Assembly: GCF_035916755.1 (NCBI RefSeq)
Contig: NZ_JAYWIX010000002.1
Span: forward strand, 248,001 to 312,000
DNA length: 64,000 bases
Direction: 5' to 3'
Origin: Rothia sp035916755
GTDB lineage: Bacteria; Actinomycetota; Actinomycetes; Actinomycetales; Micrococcaceae
The translations under genes were made by a program, and so were the position numbers. Positions 14,242-26,544 of the stretch are shown piece by piece; position 1 is the stretch's first letter; the number at the start of each line of letters is the position of its first letter. A model generated the notes under the pieces. The model saw only the letters and a program-made list of their open reading frames with translations. It was not told the DNA's origin and did not search any database.

Positions 14242-14276
14242 GCGCAAATGTTTTGCTGTAGCATGATTATTTGCGC
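14242..14276. repeat. Inverted repeat upstream of rpoB
   Basis: Perfect 8-base arms GCGCAAAT (14242-14249) and ATTTGCGC (14269-14276) flank a 19-base AT-richer spacer, TGTTTTGCTGTAGCATGAT less its first bases. It lies in the 282-base gap between sdaA and rpoB. It could be an operator or part of the rpoB promoter region. The rest of the gap shows no gene and no promoter I would name firmly. Confidence 0.4.
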
Positions 14277-14485
14277 TTCCCTAATCTTCTGTGCCTTCAT
14301 ATAGCGGTGGGCAGGTTGTAACAGGTTTTAAGTACGCCCCAGTACCCCGAACATCAATCTAGCCACTATCCCAGCACGGCACAGGTGCTATGACAGGCTA
14401 GTTTGCCTTTTCAACGGGTCCTTGAGTGTACCGCCCCTGGTGGGGGAGCGGGTACGAACAGACATGTCTGTGGAAGGATCCAATC

Positions 14486-17400
14486 TTGGTCGCCTCGAGC
14501 ACCTCTCATACTGAAGCCGCTAACGGCGTAGGTTCGCAGCGCCGAATCTCATTCGCAAAAATTGCTGAGCCCCTGCAGGTTCCCAACCTGCTCGCGCTCC
14601 AGCTCGACAGCTTTGATCAGCTCGTCGGTAACGAACGCTGGGCAGCTAAAGCAGCTGTAGCAGCAGAAACCGGCGATACCTCCGTCAGCCAGACCTCAGG
14701 TCTTGCCGACATCTTCGAAGAAATCTCCCCGATCGAAGATTTCCAGGGCACCATGTCCCTGTCCTTCTCCGATCCCGAATTCGCCGACCCCAAGTACACC
14801 ATGGAAGAGTGCAAGGATCGCGACGCGACCTACGCAGCTCCCCTGTACGTCAAGGCCGAATTCATGAACAACAACACGGGCGAAATCAAGCAGCAGACCG
14901 TGTTCATGGGTGACTTCCCCCTGATGACCGAATCCGGCACCTTCGTCATCAACGGCTCCGAGCGCGTCGTTGTTTCCCAGCTGGTTCGTTCACCCGGCGC
15001 CTACTTCGAAAAGACCGCCGACCGCACCTCCGATAAGGACATCTACACCGCGAAGATCATCCCTTCCCGCGGTGCCTGGTTCGAACTCGAAATCGACAAG
15101 CGCGACCAGGTCGGCGTCCGTCTGGACCGCCGCCGCAAGCAGTCTGTCACCACCCTGCTCAAGGCCCTGGGCTGGAGCGAAGCCAAGATTCTGGCTGAAT
15201 TCGGTGAATTCGACTCCATCCGCGCCACCCTCGAGAAGGACACCGTCCAGACTCGTGAAGAGGCCCTGCTTGACATCTACCGCAAGCTACGCCCGGGCGA
15301 ACCCCCCACGGTTGACGCTGCCCAGAACCTGCTGGACAACATGTACTTCACCCCCCGCCGCTACGACCTGGCAAAGGTCGGCCGCTATAAGGTGAACCGT
15401 AAGCTGGGTATCGACACCCCCGTCAACGACCCCTCAGCTTCTGTACTGTCCCAGGACGACATCGCAGCGATGATCCGTTACCTGGTTACCCTGCACGCAG
15501 GTGGCACCAGCATCAAGGGCGTCCGTGACGGCCAGGAAGTTGACATCCGCGTTGACGTTGACGACATCGACCACTTCGGCAACCGCCGCATCCGCGCCGT
15601 GGGCGAACTGATCGAAAACCAGATTCGCACCGGTCTGTCCCGTATGGAGCGCGTTGTCCGCGAGCGTATGACCACCCAGGACGTCGAGGCTATCACCCCT
15701 CAGACCCTGATCAACATCCGCCCGGTCGTTGCCTCCATCAAGGAATTCTTCGGCACCTCCCAGCTCTCCCAGTTCATGGACCAGAACAACCCGCTGGCTG
15801 GTCTGACCCACAAGCGTCGTCTCAACGCGCTGGGCCCCGGCGGTCTCTCCCGTGACCGCGCAGGCATGGAAGTGCGAGACGTGCACCCCTCCCACTACGG
15901 CCGTATGTGCCCCATCGAAACCCCTGAAGGCCCCAACATCGGTCTGATCGGCTCGCTGGCAACCTACGCCCGCATCAACCCCTTCGGTTTCATCGAGACC
16001 CCCTACCGTATCGTCAAGAACGGCAAGGTCACCGACGAGGTCAAGTACCTCACCGCCGATGACGAAAAAGGCAACACCATCGCTCAGGCCAACGCGCCCC
16101 TGAACGCAGACATGACCTTCGCTGAAGAGCAGGTTCTCTGCCGTGCAGGCGACGGCTCAGGCGAAGCAGTGCTGGTAGACGCCGGTGAAATTGAGTTCAT
16201 GGACGTCTCCCCCCGCCAGATGGTGTCTGTGGCAACCGCCCTGATTCCCTACCTGGAACACGACGACGCTAACCGAGCACTGATGGGTGCTAACATGCAG
16301 CGTCAGGCTGTGCCCCTGCTCGAATCAGAGGCACCCGTCGTTGGTACCGGTATGGAACGCTACGCGGCTCTTGACTCCGGTGACTCCGTTGTCGCTAAGA
16401 AGGCCGGTGTGGTCTCCGAGGTCTCCGCTGACCTGGTTGTCGTCCGCAACGACGATGGCACCGCTACCTCCTACCCCATCCTCAAGTTCCAGCGCTCCAA
16501 CCCCGGTAACTGCTACAACCACCGCGTTGTTGTTAAGGTGGGCGACCGCGTTGAAGAGCGCAGCCTGATTGCTGACGGCCCCTCAACCGACAAGGGCGAA
16601 CTGGCACTCGGTAAGAACCTGCTCGTGGCCTACATGTCATGGGAAGGCTTCAACTTCGAGGACGGCATCATCCTGTCCCAGCGCATGATCTCCGACGACG
16701 TGCTCACCTCAATCCACATTGAAGAGCACGAAATCGACGCCCGCGACACCAAGCTGGGCGCCGAAGAGATCACCCGCGACATCCCCAACGTCTCCGAAGA
16801 GGTGCTCTCAGCCCTCGACGAGCGCGGCATCATCCACATCGGTGCCGAGGTTGAGGCCGGCGACATCCTGGTCGGTAAGGTCACCCCCAAGGGCGAAACC
16901 GAACTGACCCCCGAAGAGCGCCTGCTGCGCGCCATCTTCGGTGAGAAGTCCCGCGAAGTCCGTGACACCTCACTCAAGGTTCCCCACGGCGAGTCCGGTA
17001 CCGTTATCGGCGTCCGCATCTTCGACCGCGAAAACGACGACGAAGACCTGCCCAGCGGCGTCAACCAGCTGGTCCGCGTCTACGTTGCCCAGAAGCGCAA
17101 GATCACCGTCGGCGATAAGCTGGCAGGCCGCCACGGTAACAAGGGTGTTATTACCAAGATCCTCCCCATCGAGGACATGCCCTTCATGGAAGACGGCACA
17201 CCCGTCGACATCATCCTCAACCCGCTGGGCGTTCCCGGTCGTATGAACATCGGTCAGGTACTCGAAGTTCACACCGGCTGGCTGGCCAAGCAGGGCTGGA
17301 AGATCGAGGGCAACCCCGCCTGGCTCGACAAGCTCCACAACTTCCCCAAGGAAACCGGCCCCACCAACGTCGCAACCCCCGTGTTCGACGGTGCCGGTGA

Positions 17401-17986
17401 AGAGGAACTGTTCGAGCTGCTGGACCACGCTAACCCCAACCGCGACGGCGACCGCCTGATCAACCGCTCAGGTAAGGCCCGCCTGCTCGATGGCCGCTCC
17501 GGCGAGCCCTTCCCCGAGCCGGTATCCGTTGGCTACCAGTACATCCTGAAGCTGCACCACCTTGTCGACGACAAGATCCACGCACGCTCCACCGGCCCCT
17601 ACTCCATGATCACCCAGCAGCCCCTGGGCGGTAAGGCCCAGTTCGGTGGCCAGCGCTTCGGTGAAATGGAAGTGTGGGCACTGGAAGCATACGGTGCCGC
17701 CTACACCCTGCAGGAAATCCTAACCGTCAAGTCTGACGACGTTCACGGCCGCGTGAAGGTCTACGAAGCCATCGTTAAGGGCGAGAACATCCCCGAACCC
17801 GGTGTGCCCGAGTCCTTCAAGGTCTTGATCAAGGAAATGCAGTCCCTCTGCCTGAACGTTGAGGTCCTCTCAACCGACGGTAAGACCATCGAAATGCGCG
17901 ATGTAGAAGACGAAGGCTTCCGAGCAGCAGATGACCTGGGCATTGACCTGTCCCACGCAGAGCCCAGCTCTGTCGAAGAGGTCTAA
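14486..17986 (+). CDS. rpoB: RNA polymerase beta subunit
   Basis: Catalytic beta subunit of RNA polymerase. I place the start at the TTG at 14486, giving 1166 residues beginning M-VASSTSH, because it has a ribosome site (GAAGGA) seven bases upstream and actinobacterial RpoB proteins commonly begin with VASST. An in-frame ATG/GTG start further upstream, near 14426, would add 20 residues with no family resemblance. The rifampicin region reads GTSQLSQFMDQNNPLAGL, then THKRRLNALGPGG: the residue equivalent to E. coli Ser531 is Asn (codon AAC, 15824-15826), and the Ser522 equivalent is Ala. Other contact residues (Gln513, Asp516, His526, Arg529 equivalents) are wild type. rpoC follows after 56 bases. 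Confidence 0.97.
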   Translation: MVASSTSHTEAANGVGSQRRISFAKIAEPLQVPNLLALQLDSFDQLVGNERWAAKAAVAAETGDTSVSQTSGLADIFEEISPIEDFQGTMSLSFSDPEFADPKYTMEECKDRDATYAAPLYVKAEFMNNNTGEIKQQTVFMGDFPLMTESGTFVINGSERVVVSQLVRSPGAYFEKTADRTSDKDIYTAKIIPSRGAWFELEIDKRDQVGVRLDRRRKQSVTTLLKALGWSEAKILAEFGEFDSIRATLEKDTVQTREEALLDIYRKLRPGEPPTVDAAQNLLDNMYFTPRRYDLAKVGRYKVNRKLGIDTPVNDPSASVLSQDDIAAMIRYLVTLHAGGTSIKGVRDGQEVDIRVDVDDIDHFGNRRIRAVGELIENQIRTGLSRMERVVRERMTTQDVEAITPQTLINIRPVVASIKEFFGTSQLSQFMDQNNPLAGLTHKRRLNALGPGGLSRDRAGMEVRDVHPSHYGRMCPIETPEGPNIGLIGSLATYARINPFGFIETPYRIVKNGKVTDEVKYLTADDEKGNTIAQANAPLNADMTFAEEQVLCRAGDGSGEAVLVDAGEIEFMDVSPRQMVSVATALIPYLEHDDANRALMGANMQRQAVPLLESEAPVVGTGMERYAALDSGDSVVAKKAGVVSEVSADLVVVRNDDGTATSYPILKFQRSNPGNCYNHRVVVKVGDRVEERSLIADGPSTDKGELALGKNLLVAYMSWEGFNFEDGIILSQRMISDDVLTSIHIEEHEIDARDTKLGAEEITRDIPNVSEEVLSALDERGIIHIGAEVEAGDILVGKVTPKGETELTPEERLLRAIFGEKSREVRDTSLKVPHGESGTVIGVRIFDRENDDEDLPSGVNQLVRVYVAQKRKITVGDKLAGRHGNKGVITKILPIEDMPFMEDGTPVDIILNPLGVPGRMNIGQVLEVHTGWLAKQGWKIEGNPAWLDKLHNFPKETGPTNVATPVFDGAGEEELFELLDHANPNRDGDRLINRSGKARLLDGRSGEPFPEPVSVGYQYILKLHHLVDDKIHARSTGPYSMITQQPLGGKAQFGGQRFGEMEVWALEAYGAAYTLQEILTVKSDDVHGRVKVYEAIVKGENIPEPGVPESFKVLIKEMQSLCLNVEVLSTDGKTIEMRDVEDEGFRAADDLGIDLSHAEPSSVEEV

Positions 17987-18042
17987 ACCCTCCCATCTGT
18001 TCGAACAAGACTTCAAAACACTAGGAAAGAGATAAGGACCAA

Positions 18043-21933
<3,891 letters not shown>

Positions 21934-21960
21934 ACCGGCTGCCATTTCCCTGGCATAGGT

Positions 21961-21996
21961 AAGGCCCTTCCCCGCGTATCTGCGGGGGAGGGCCTT
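21961..21996. terminator. Bidirectional terminator between rpoC and the aroE-type gene
   Basis: A 15-base stem, AAGGCCCTTCCCCGC (21961-21975) with GCGGGGGAGGGCCTT (21982-21996), has one mismatch and a six-base loop. It lies between two convergent genes and can act in both directions. Confidence 0.85.
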
Positions 21997-22031
21997 CCTC
22001 GTATGTGGGTTCCGGGCCTGTGCCGTGTTGC

Positions 22032-22937
22032 CTAGGTGAGCTGGTTGCCCTGGGCTTTGAGAAGCTGTTCGAAGTGGGTTAGGAGTTCTGCTCGGTTGGG
22101 GCTGAGGCCGGTGATGAGCTCGAAGGCGTCGGCTGCCTGGCCGACCGCCATGAGCCCGCCGGGGAGTACTCGGCAGCCTATAGAACGAGCCTTCTGTATG
22201 AGCGGGGTGTTTTGGGGCAGGTAGATGACGTCAAAGACCCAGAGGCCCGAGTGGAGGTAGTCCAGGGGTAGGGGAGTGCCGGGGTGGTGGTGCATACCGA
22301 TGGGCGTGGCGTTGACTAGGCCGGTTGAGGTGGCAAGGGCTTTGGCAAGCTCGGCTTCGGCGACGGCGCGGACGGTTGCGCCCGGGTAGAGTGTGGCCAG
22401 CTGCTGGGCTTTAGCGGAGGACCTTTCAATATCGACATCAAATAGATTGAGCGTTCTAGTTCCTAAACTGAGCAGGGCATCTGCGGTGGCAGAGCCCGCC
22501 CCGCCGATACCCAGCTGGGTGACGGTTGCCAAATCCTCAGGAGCCGGGGCCAGCCCCTGGGTTAGGGCAGAAGCAAAGCCACTCACGTCGGTATTGTGCC
22601 CGATGAGCTTACCTTCCCGCGCTACCACCGTATTGACAGCCCCTAGCCGGGCTGCGGCGTCCGACACCTCATCCAGGTGCTCCAGAACGGCCTGCTTATA
22701 GGGGAAGGTGATATTGAAAGCGTTAAAACCAAAATCAAAGCCCCATCGCAGCAGATCTCCCACGGGCAGCACACCGGCTGCTCGCGCCCCAGGCCCCAGA
22801 GCATCAAGATCAACGGGGCGGTAGAGATAGCGTACACCTGCCCGGTCTGCTGCGAACTCGTGCAGGGGCGGAGTAAGAGAGGCCGTGATACCGCTACCTA
22901 GCAGGCCGACCAGGTAAGACTCGTTGGGGGTGCTCAC
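22032..22937 (-). CDS. aroE: Shikimate (or quinate/shikimate) dehydrogenase
   Basis: NAD(P)-dependent reduction of 3-dehydroshikimate, or oxidation of quinate/shikimate. I choose the GTG at 22937, giving 301 residues beginning M-STPNESYLVGLLGSG, because AAAGGA lies eight bases upstream; an ATG at 22982 would add 15 unconserved residues. Visible features are the substrate-site SLTPPLHE, the catalytic Lys in NITFPYKQAV, Asp in HNTDVSGF, a Rossmann GIGGAGSA loop and a cofactor-site Asp in LFDVDIERS. The SLTP motif and the FDVD loop resemble the actinobacterial quinate/shikimate dehydrogenases more than biosynthetic E. coli AroE, so an NAD-linked catabolic role is possible. It is a single gene facing rpoC. 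Confidence 0.85.
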   Translation of the reverse strand: MSTPNESYLVGLLGSGITASLTPPLHEFAADRAGVRYLYRPVDLDALGPGARAAGVLPVGDLLRWGFDFGFNAFNITFPYKQAVLEHLDEVSDAAARLGAVNTVVAREGKLIGHNTDVSGFASALTQGLAPAPEDLATVTQLGIGGAGSATADALLSLGTRTLNLFDVDIERSSAKAQQLATLYPGATVRAVAEAELAKALATSTGLVNATPIGMHHHPGTPLPLDYLHSGLWVFDVIYLPQNTPLIQKARSIGCRVLPGGLMAVGQAADAFELITGLSPNRAELLTHFEQLLKAQGNQLT

Positions 22938-23049
22938 TCGTGCTGTCCTTTGTGTGGGGTTAAAGTTCTTCCGTTGTACCACGAATGAAGGGACAAAACA
23001 CAGCTAGCTAGAAGAGCCTCCGGTCGATAGGCTTATGTGAGCACACACG

Positions 23050-23067
23050 GGCGGGTATAAACCCGCC
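23050..23067. promoter_or_regulatory. Short perfect hairpin before the ceramidase gene
   Basis: GGCGGGT and ACCCGCC (seven bases each, four-base loop ATAA) are followed by TATCTTTT, 28 bases before the start codon. It could be an operator, or a terminator of a short leader transcript. The 157-base gap between the two divergent genes has no other clear signal. Confidence 0.35.
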
Positions 23068-23094
23068 TATCTTTTCGCACATCTTGAGGGTTGA

Positions 23095-25185
23095 ATGAAA
23101 CTATCACGACATGTAGGGGTCAAGCTCGGCGTCTTTGGGGCTGCCCTATCGTTAGCGGCTGGAGCCTATCTGATCCCGTCCCAGGCCGACGTTGAGCTGA
23201 CACCGGCGGGCGTCAACGCCCAGAATCTGGCCCAGCTGGTGAACTCCACCCAGCCCACCGCTGCTAACCCCTACCTGGTAGGGGCGGGCGTTGCCGATAT
23301 CACCGGTGAGGTCGCCGAGGTAGCCTTCGTGGGCTACGGTACCGATGCCCAGAAGGGCTCGGGTATTCATACCCGCCAGTACGCCCGCGCCTTCGTGGTC
23401 ATTGACCCTGCTAGCGGCTCCCGCAACCTGATTGTGGTACTCGATGCTCTGAGCGCCTGGAATAGCATTCGCGCTGAACTGGTGAACCGTATTCAGGCCG
23501 AACTCGGCCCCGAGTTCACCGAAGCGAACATTATGATTACAGCCTCCCACAGCCACGCTACCCCCGGCGGCGTGAGCAAGGACGTGCTCTACAACCTGGC
23601 AACCCTGGGCTTCAACGAACCCACCTTCAACAACCAGGTCAATGGGTCTATGCAGGCTATCCGCGAGGCCCTGGCCGACCTGGCCCCCGGCAACGTGACG
23701 GTCTCCAGCAGCCAGCTCACCGGTGTGGGCGTCAACCGCTCGGCGGTAGCCCTGGAGCAAGACCCGGCCAACCTCACCGACGAACTCATCAACGGGGTAG
23801 ACCCCACCAGCACCACCTTCCGTTTTGAGCACGACGGGGTGACCCGCGCCGTCCTGAACTGGTTCGCTATTCACCCCACTTCTCTGACCAACCAGAACAC
23901 CCTGGTCTCCTCAGACAACAAGGGTTATGCCCAGTACCTGCTCGAAACCGTAGACCACGGGGTCAACCTGAACGCGGGCGCTGAAGATGACGCTTTCATC
24001 GCGGCCTTTGCTAACAGCAACACCGGTGACGTCTCGCCCAACACCATGCTGCAGCCGGGTATGGGCCCCACCAACGACATGTTCACCAACCTTGAGATTC
24101 AGGGAACCAAGCAGGCGGACGCCGTCCGCACCCAGCTAGCAAGCGCAGGTACTCCAGTGGGGCAGGGCCTGGACTCCCGCATCACCTACGTGGACTTCTC
24201 CAAGGTGCAGGTGGACGCCCGGTGGACGGGCACCGGCTACGCGGGCTCTACCTGTAATGCCTCGCTGGGTGCCCCCTTTGCCGCCGGTAGCGTGGAGGAT
24301 GGCCCCGGTGCAGCCGGCTTCAATGAGGGAGTTAACGCCAATAAGGTCTGGAGCGACTTCAACTGGCTGGCCTACAGCTCGTCCGCTGATCTAACCGCCT
24401 GCCAGTACCCCAAGGCCAACCTGCTAGCCGTCCACGAGAAAGTGCAGCAGAAGCTACCCGTGCAGGTGATGCGCTTTGGCAACTACTACCTACTGGGTAT
24501 GCCCGGTGAACACAACGGGGCCGTGGGCGTACAGTACCGCCAGGATATGGCAGCCCTGCTGGGCGTTGACGAGTCGCAGATTATCGTGCAGGGCTACACC
24601 AACGCCTACAGCCACTATGTGACGACTCCGCAGGAATACGTTTCGCAGCAGTACGAGGGTGGGGCCACCGTATTCGGTATCAATACCATGGGGGCCTTCC
24701 GCCAGACCCTCAATACCGTTGCGACCTCTCTGCGAGACGGCACCGAGCTGCCCCTGGGTGATAAGCCGACTGTACGCACCCCCATGAAGAGCGCTGTGGG
24801 CAAGGTCTGGTACGACCTGCCCGGCGCTGGCCACTACTACGGTAAGGTGCTCACCCAGCCCGCCAACACGGCCCGGGGTGCAACCGTCAGCGCCCTCTTT
24901 GTGGGAGCCCACCCCAACAATGACCAGCAGCTGAACTCCAGCTACCTTGAAGTTCAGCGTCTAGAGGGTAACCAGTGGGTGACCGTCGCCGGTGATAACG
25001 ACCCGGCCACCCGCTTCCGCTGGAAGCGGCACCTGGCAGCCCAGTCCCGCGTAACCATCGAATGGCAGATCCCTGCCGATGCGGTTCCCGGTACCTACCG
25101 AATCCTTTACCACGGGGATTCCAAGAACGGGGTCGGCACCATCACCCCCTTCACCGGAGCAACCCAGAACTTCACCGTCAGCTAA
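23095..25185 (+). CDS. Secreted neutral/alkaline ceramidase-like amidohydrolase
   Basis: Likely hydrolyses the N-acyl bond of ceramide-type lipids outside the cell. The 696 residues start with a signal peptide (MKLSRHVGVKLGVFGAALSL, cleavage near residue 31). Family landmarks: VGAGVADITG at the mature N-terminus, SHSHATPGG (zinc-ligand His region), FAIHPTSLTNQNTLVSSDNK and NTGDVSPN, which contains the GDVSPN hexapeptide with the nucleophilic Ser. The C-terminal ~140 residues form the beta-sandwich that completes the family. No sortase or lipid anchor is seen, so it should be free or loosely wall-bound. It is a single gene ended by its own terminator. Substrate choice cannot be read from the sequence. 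Confidence 0.88.
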   Translation: MKLSRHVGVKLGVFGAALSLAAGAYLIPSQADVELTPAGVNAQNLAQLVNSTQPTAANPYLVGAGVADITGEVAEVAFVGYGTDAQKGSGIHTRQYARAFVVIDPASGSRNLIVVLDALSAWNSIRAELVNRIQAELGPEFTEANIMITASHSHATPGGVSKDVLYNLATLGFNEPTFNNQVNGSMQAIREALADLAPGNVTVSSSQLTGVGVNRSAVALEQDPANLTDELINGVDPTSTTFRFEHDGVTRAVLNWFAIHPTSLTNQNTLVSSDNKGYAQYLLETVDHGVNLNAGAEDDAFIAAFANSNTGDVSPNTMLQPGMGPTNDMFTNLEIQGTKQADAVRTQLASAGTPVGQGLDSRITYVDFSKVQVDARWTGTGYAGSTCNASLGAPFAAGSVEDGPGAAGFNEGVNANKVWSDFNWLAYSSSADLTACQYPKANLLAVHEKVQQKLPVQVMRFGNYYLLGMPGEHNGAVGVQYRQDMAALLGVDESQIIVQGYTNAYSHYVTTPQEYVSQQYEGGATVFGINTMGAFRQTLNTVATSLRDGTELPLGDKPTVRTPMKSAVGKVWYDLPGAGHYYGKVLTQPANTARGATVSALFVGAHPNNDQQLNSSYLEVQRLEGNQWVTVAGDNDPATRFRWKRHLAAQSRVTIEWQIPADAVPGTYRILYHGDSKNGVGTITPFTGATQNFTVS

Positions 25186-25208
25186 GCGCGTAGGTTCTTT
25201 CAGGATGC

Positions 25209-25249
25209 GGACGCAGCCCCCTCCCCGGGTAGGGGAGGGGCCTGCGTCC
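25209..25249 (+). terminator. Terminator after the ceramidase gene
   Basis: An 18-base stem, starting GGACGCAG at 25209 and ending TGCGTCC at 25249 with one mismatch, encloses a short loop and is followed by TTGCTCTTT. The remaining ~370 bases up to rpsL show no gene on either strand, only leader signals. Confidence 0.85.
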
Positions 25250-25510
25250 TTGCTCTTTAAAAGCCTTAAGTGCCTGACATCACTCCGATTAAAGGGCTTA
25301 AAGCTGCCCCCAGAGCATACAGGGGGTAGATTAAGCCTTTCTAACCAGCTAGAGTAGTGCCTGGAGTACTTAGCAGTAGTATCTACTGCCCGCACAGACA
25401 CGTTCTGAGCAGTACATAAGAACCAATGGCAGAATGGACACCGTCCTTTGGCCTTGTTCGCCCGGGCCCCGGCCCGAACAGCGATCTTGAGGCCTAAATG
25501 CCATTTTTTG

Positions 25511-25539
25511 TTGTGTCTGGGCTCCTGCTAAGTCATAAA
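25511..25539 (+). promoter_or_regulatory. Candidate rpsL operon promoter
   Basis: TTGTGT (25511-25516) and CATAAA (25534-25539) are 17 bases apart, upstream of rpsL. The match to the vegetative consensus is moderate. A GC-rich hairpin (TGTTCG 25455-25460 with CGAACA 25475-25480) lies just upstream. Confidence 0.4.
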
Positions 25540-25625
25540 GATTTTCTTTTGCGCTTATCCCAAGTGACAGAAGGCAAGTAAACCGGTAGCCCCTAACGGG
25601 GCCGCCGATACCAAACGGAGAACAA

Positions 25626-26000
25626 GTGCCTACAATTCAGCAGTTGGTCCGTAAGGGCCGTGCACCCAAGGTCGTAAAGACCAAGGCGCCCGCACTTAAG
25701 GGCAACCCCATGAAGCGTGGCGTATGCACCCGTGTATACACCACCACCCCGAAGAAGCCGAACTCAGCACTGCGTAAGGTCGCACGTGTTAAGCTCAACG
25801 GCGGCGTCGAGGTTACCGCATACATCCCCGGTGAGGGCCACAACCTTCAGGAACACTCCATCGTGCTCGTTCGCGGTGGTCGTGTGAAGGACCTCCCCGG
25901 TGTTCGTTACAAGATTGTACGTGGCGCACTGGATACCCAGGGCGTTAAGGGCCGCGGTCAGGCTCGTTCACGCTACGGCGCAAAGAAGGAGAAGAAGTAA
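25626..26000 (+). CDS. rpsL: 30S ribosomal protein S12
   Basis: Decoding-centre protein of the small subunit, 124 residues, GTG start with GGAGAACA upstream. The two lysines where streptomycin resistance arises are both wild type (KKPNSALRK and GGRVKDLPGVRY). First gene of the str operon; its stop overlaps the rpsG start by one base. Confidence 0.98.
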   Translation: MPTIQQLVRKGRAPKVVKTKAPALKGNPMKRGVCTRVYTTTPKKPNSALRKVARVKLNGGVEVTAYIPGEGHNLQEHSIVLVRGGRVKDLPGVRYKIVRGALDTQGVKGRGQARSRYGAKKEKK

Positions 26001-26470
26001 TGCCTCGTAAGGGTCCCGCTCCTAAGCGTCCCCTCGTAAACGATCCTGTTTACGGCTCACCGCTGGTTACCCAGCTCATCAACAAGGTTCTGCTGGACGG
26101 CAAGAAGTCAACCGCTGAGCGCATCGTCTACGGTGCACTCGAAGGCGTTGCTCAGAAGACCGGTGCAGACCCCGTAGTAACCCTCAAGAAGGCAATGGAC
26201 AACGTCAAGCCTTCACTCGAGGTCCGCTCACGCCGCGTCGGCGGCGCGACCTACCAGGTCCCCGTCGAGGTTCGTGCAGGCCGCGCAACCGCTCTGGCTC
26301 TGCGCTGGCTCGTTGGCTTCTCAAAGCTCCGCCGCGAGAAGACCATGACCGAGCGTCTCATGAACGAGATCCTGGATGCGTCCAACGGTCTCGGTGCCGC
26401 TGTGAAGCGTCGCGAAGACACTCACAAGATGGCCGAGTCCAACAAGGCCTTCGCACACTACCGCTGGTAA
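26000..26470 (+). CDS. rpsG: 30S ribosomal protein S7
   Basis: Primary assembly protein of the 30S head, 156 residues with the typical MPRKGPAPKR start and the C-terminal REDTHKMAESNKAFAHYRW. The ATG overlaps the rpsL stop (TAATG). In E. coli this protein autoregulates the str operon; no matching leader structure was examined here. Confidence 0.98.
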   Translation: MPRKGPAPKRPLVNDPVYGSPLVTQLINKVLLDGKKSTAERIVYGALEGVAQKTGADPVVTLKKAMDNVKPSLEVRSRRVGGATYQVPVEVRAGRATALALRWLVGFSKLRREKTMTERLMNEILDASNGLGAAVKRREDTHKMAESNKAFAHYRW

Positions 26471-26479
26471 TTTCTTCGT

Positions 26480-26518
26480 AGCCTGCCGTTATTACACAAG
26501 TACATAGCGGCAGGCTTT
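26480..26518 (+). terminator. Hairpin between rpsG and fusA
   Basis: AGCCTGCCG (26480-26488) pairs with CGGCAGGCT (26508-26516) around a 19-base loop and is followed by TT. Because fusA starts 27 bases later, it probably attenuates the transcript and does not end it fully. Confidence 0.55.
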
Positions 26519-26544
26519 CGGAGTTTCTCACAAGGGAGAACAAA

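Noticed and set aside
14426..14485. Upstream in-frame start for rpoB adding 20 residues
   Set aside because: The added residues (MYRPWWGSG and onward) do not resemble RpoB N-termini, and the TTG at 14486 has the better ribosome site.
24490..24912. Long reverse-strand frames inside ceramidase, gcvP, rpoB and other genes
   Set aside because: They are antisense shadows caused by strong third-position GC bias; no family resemblance.
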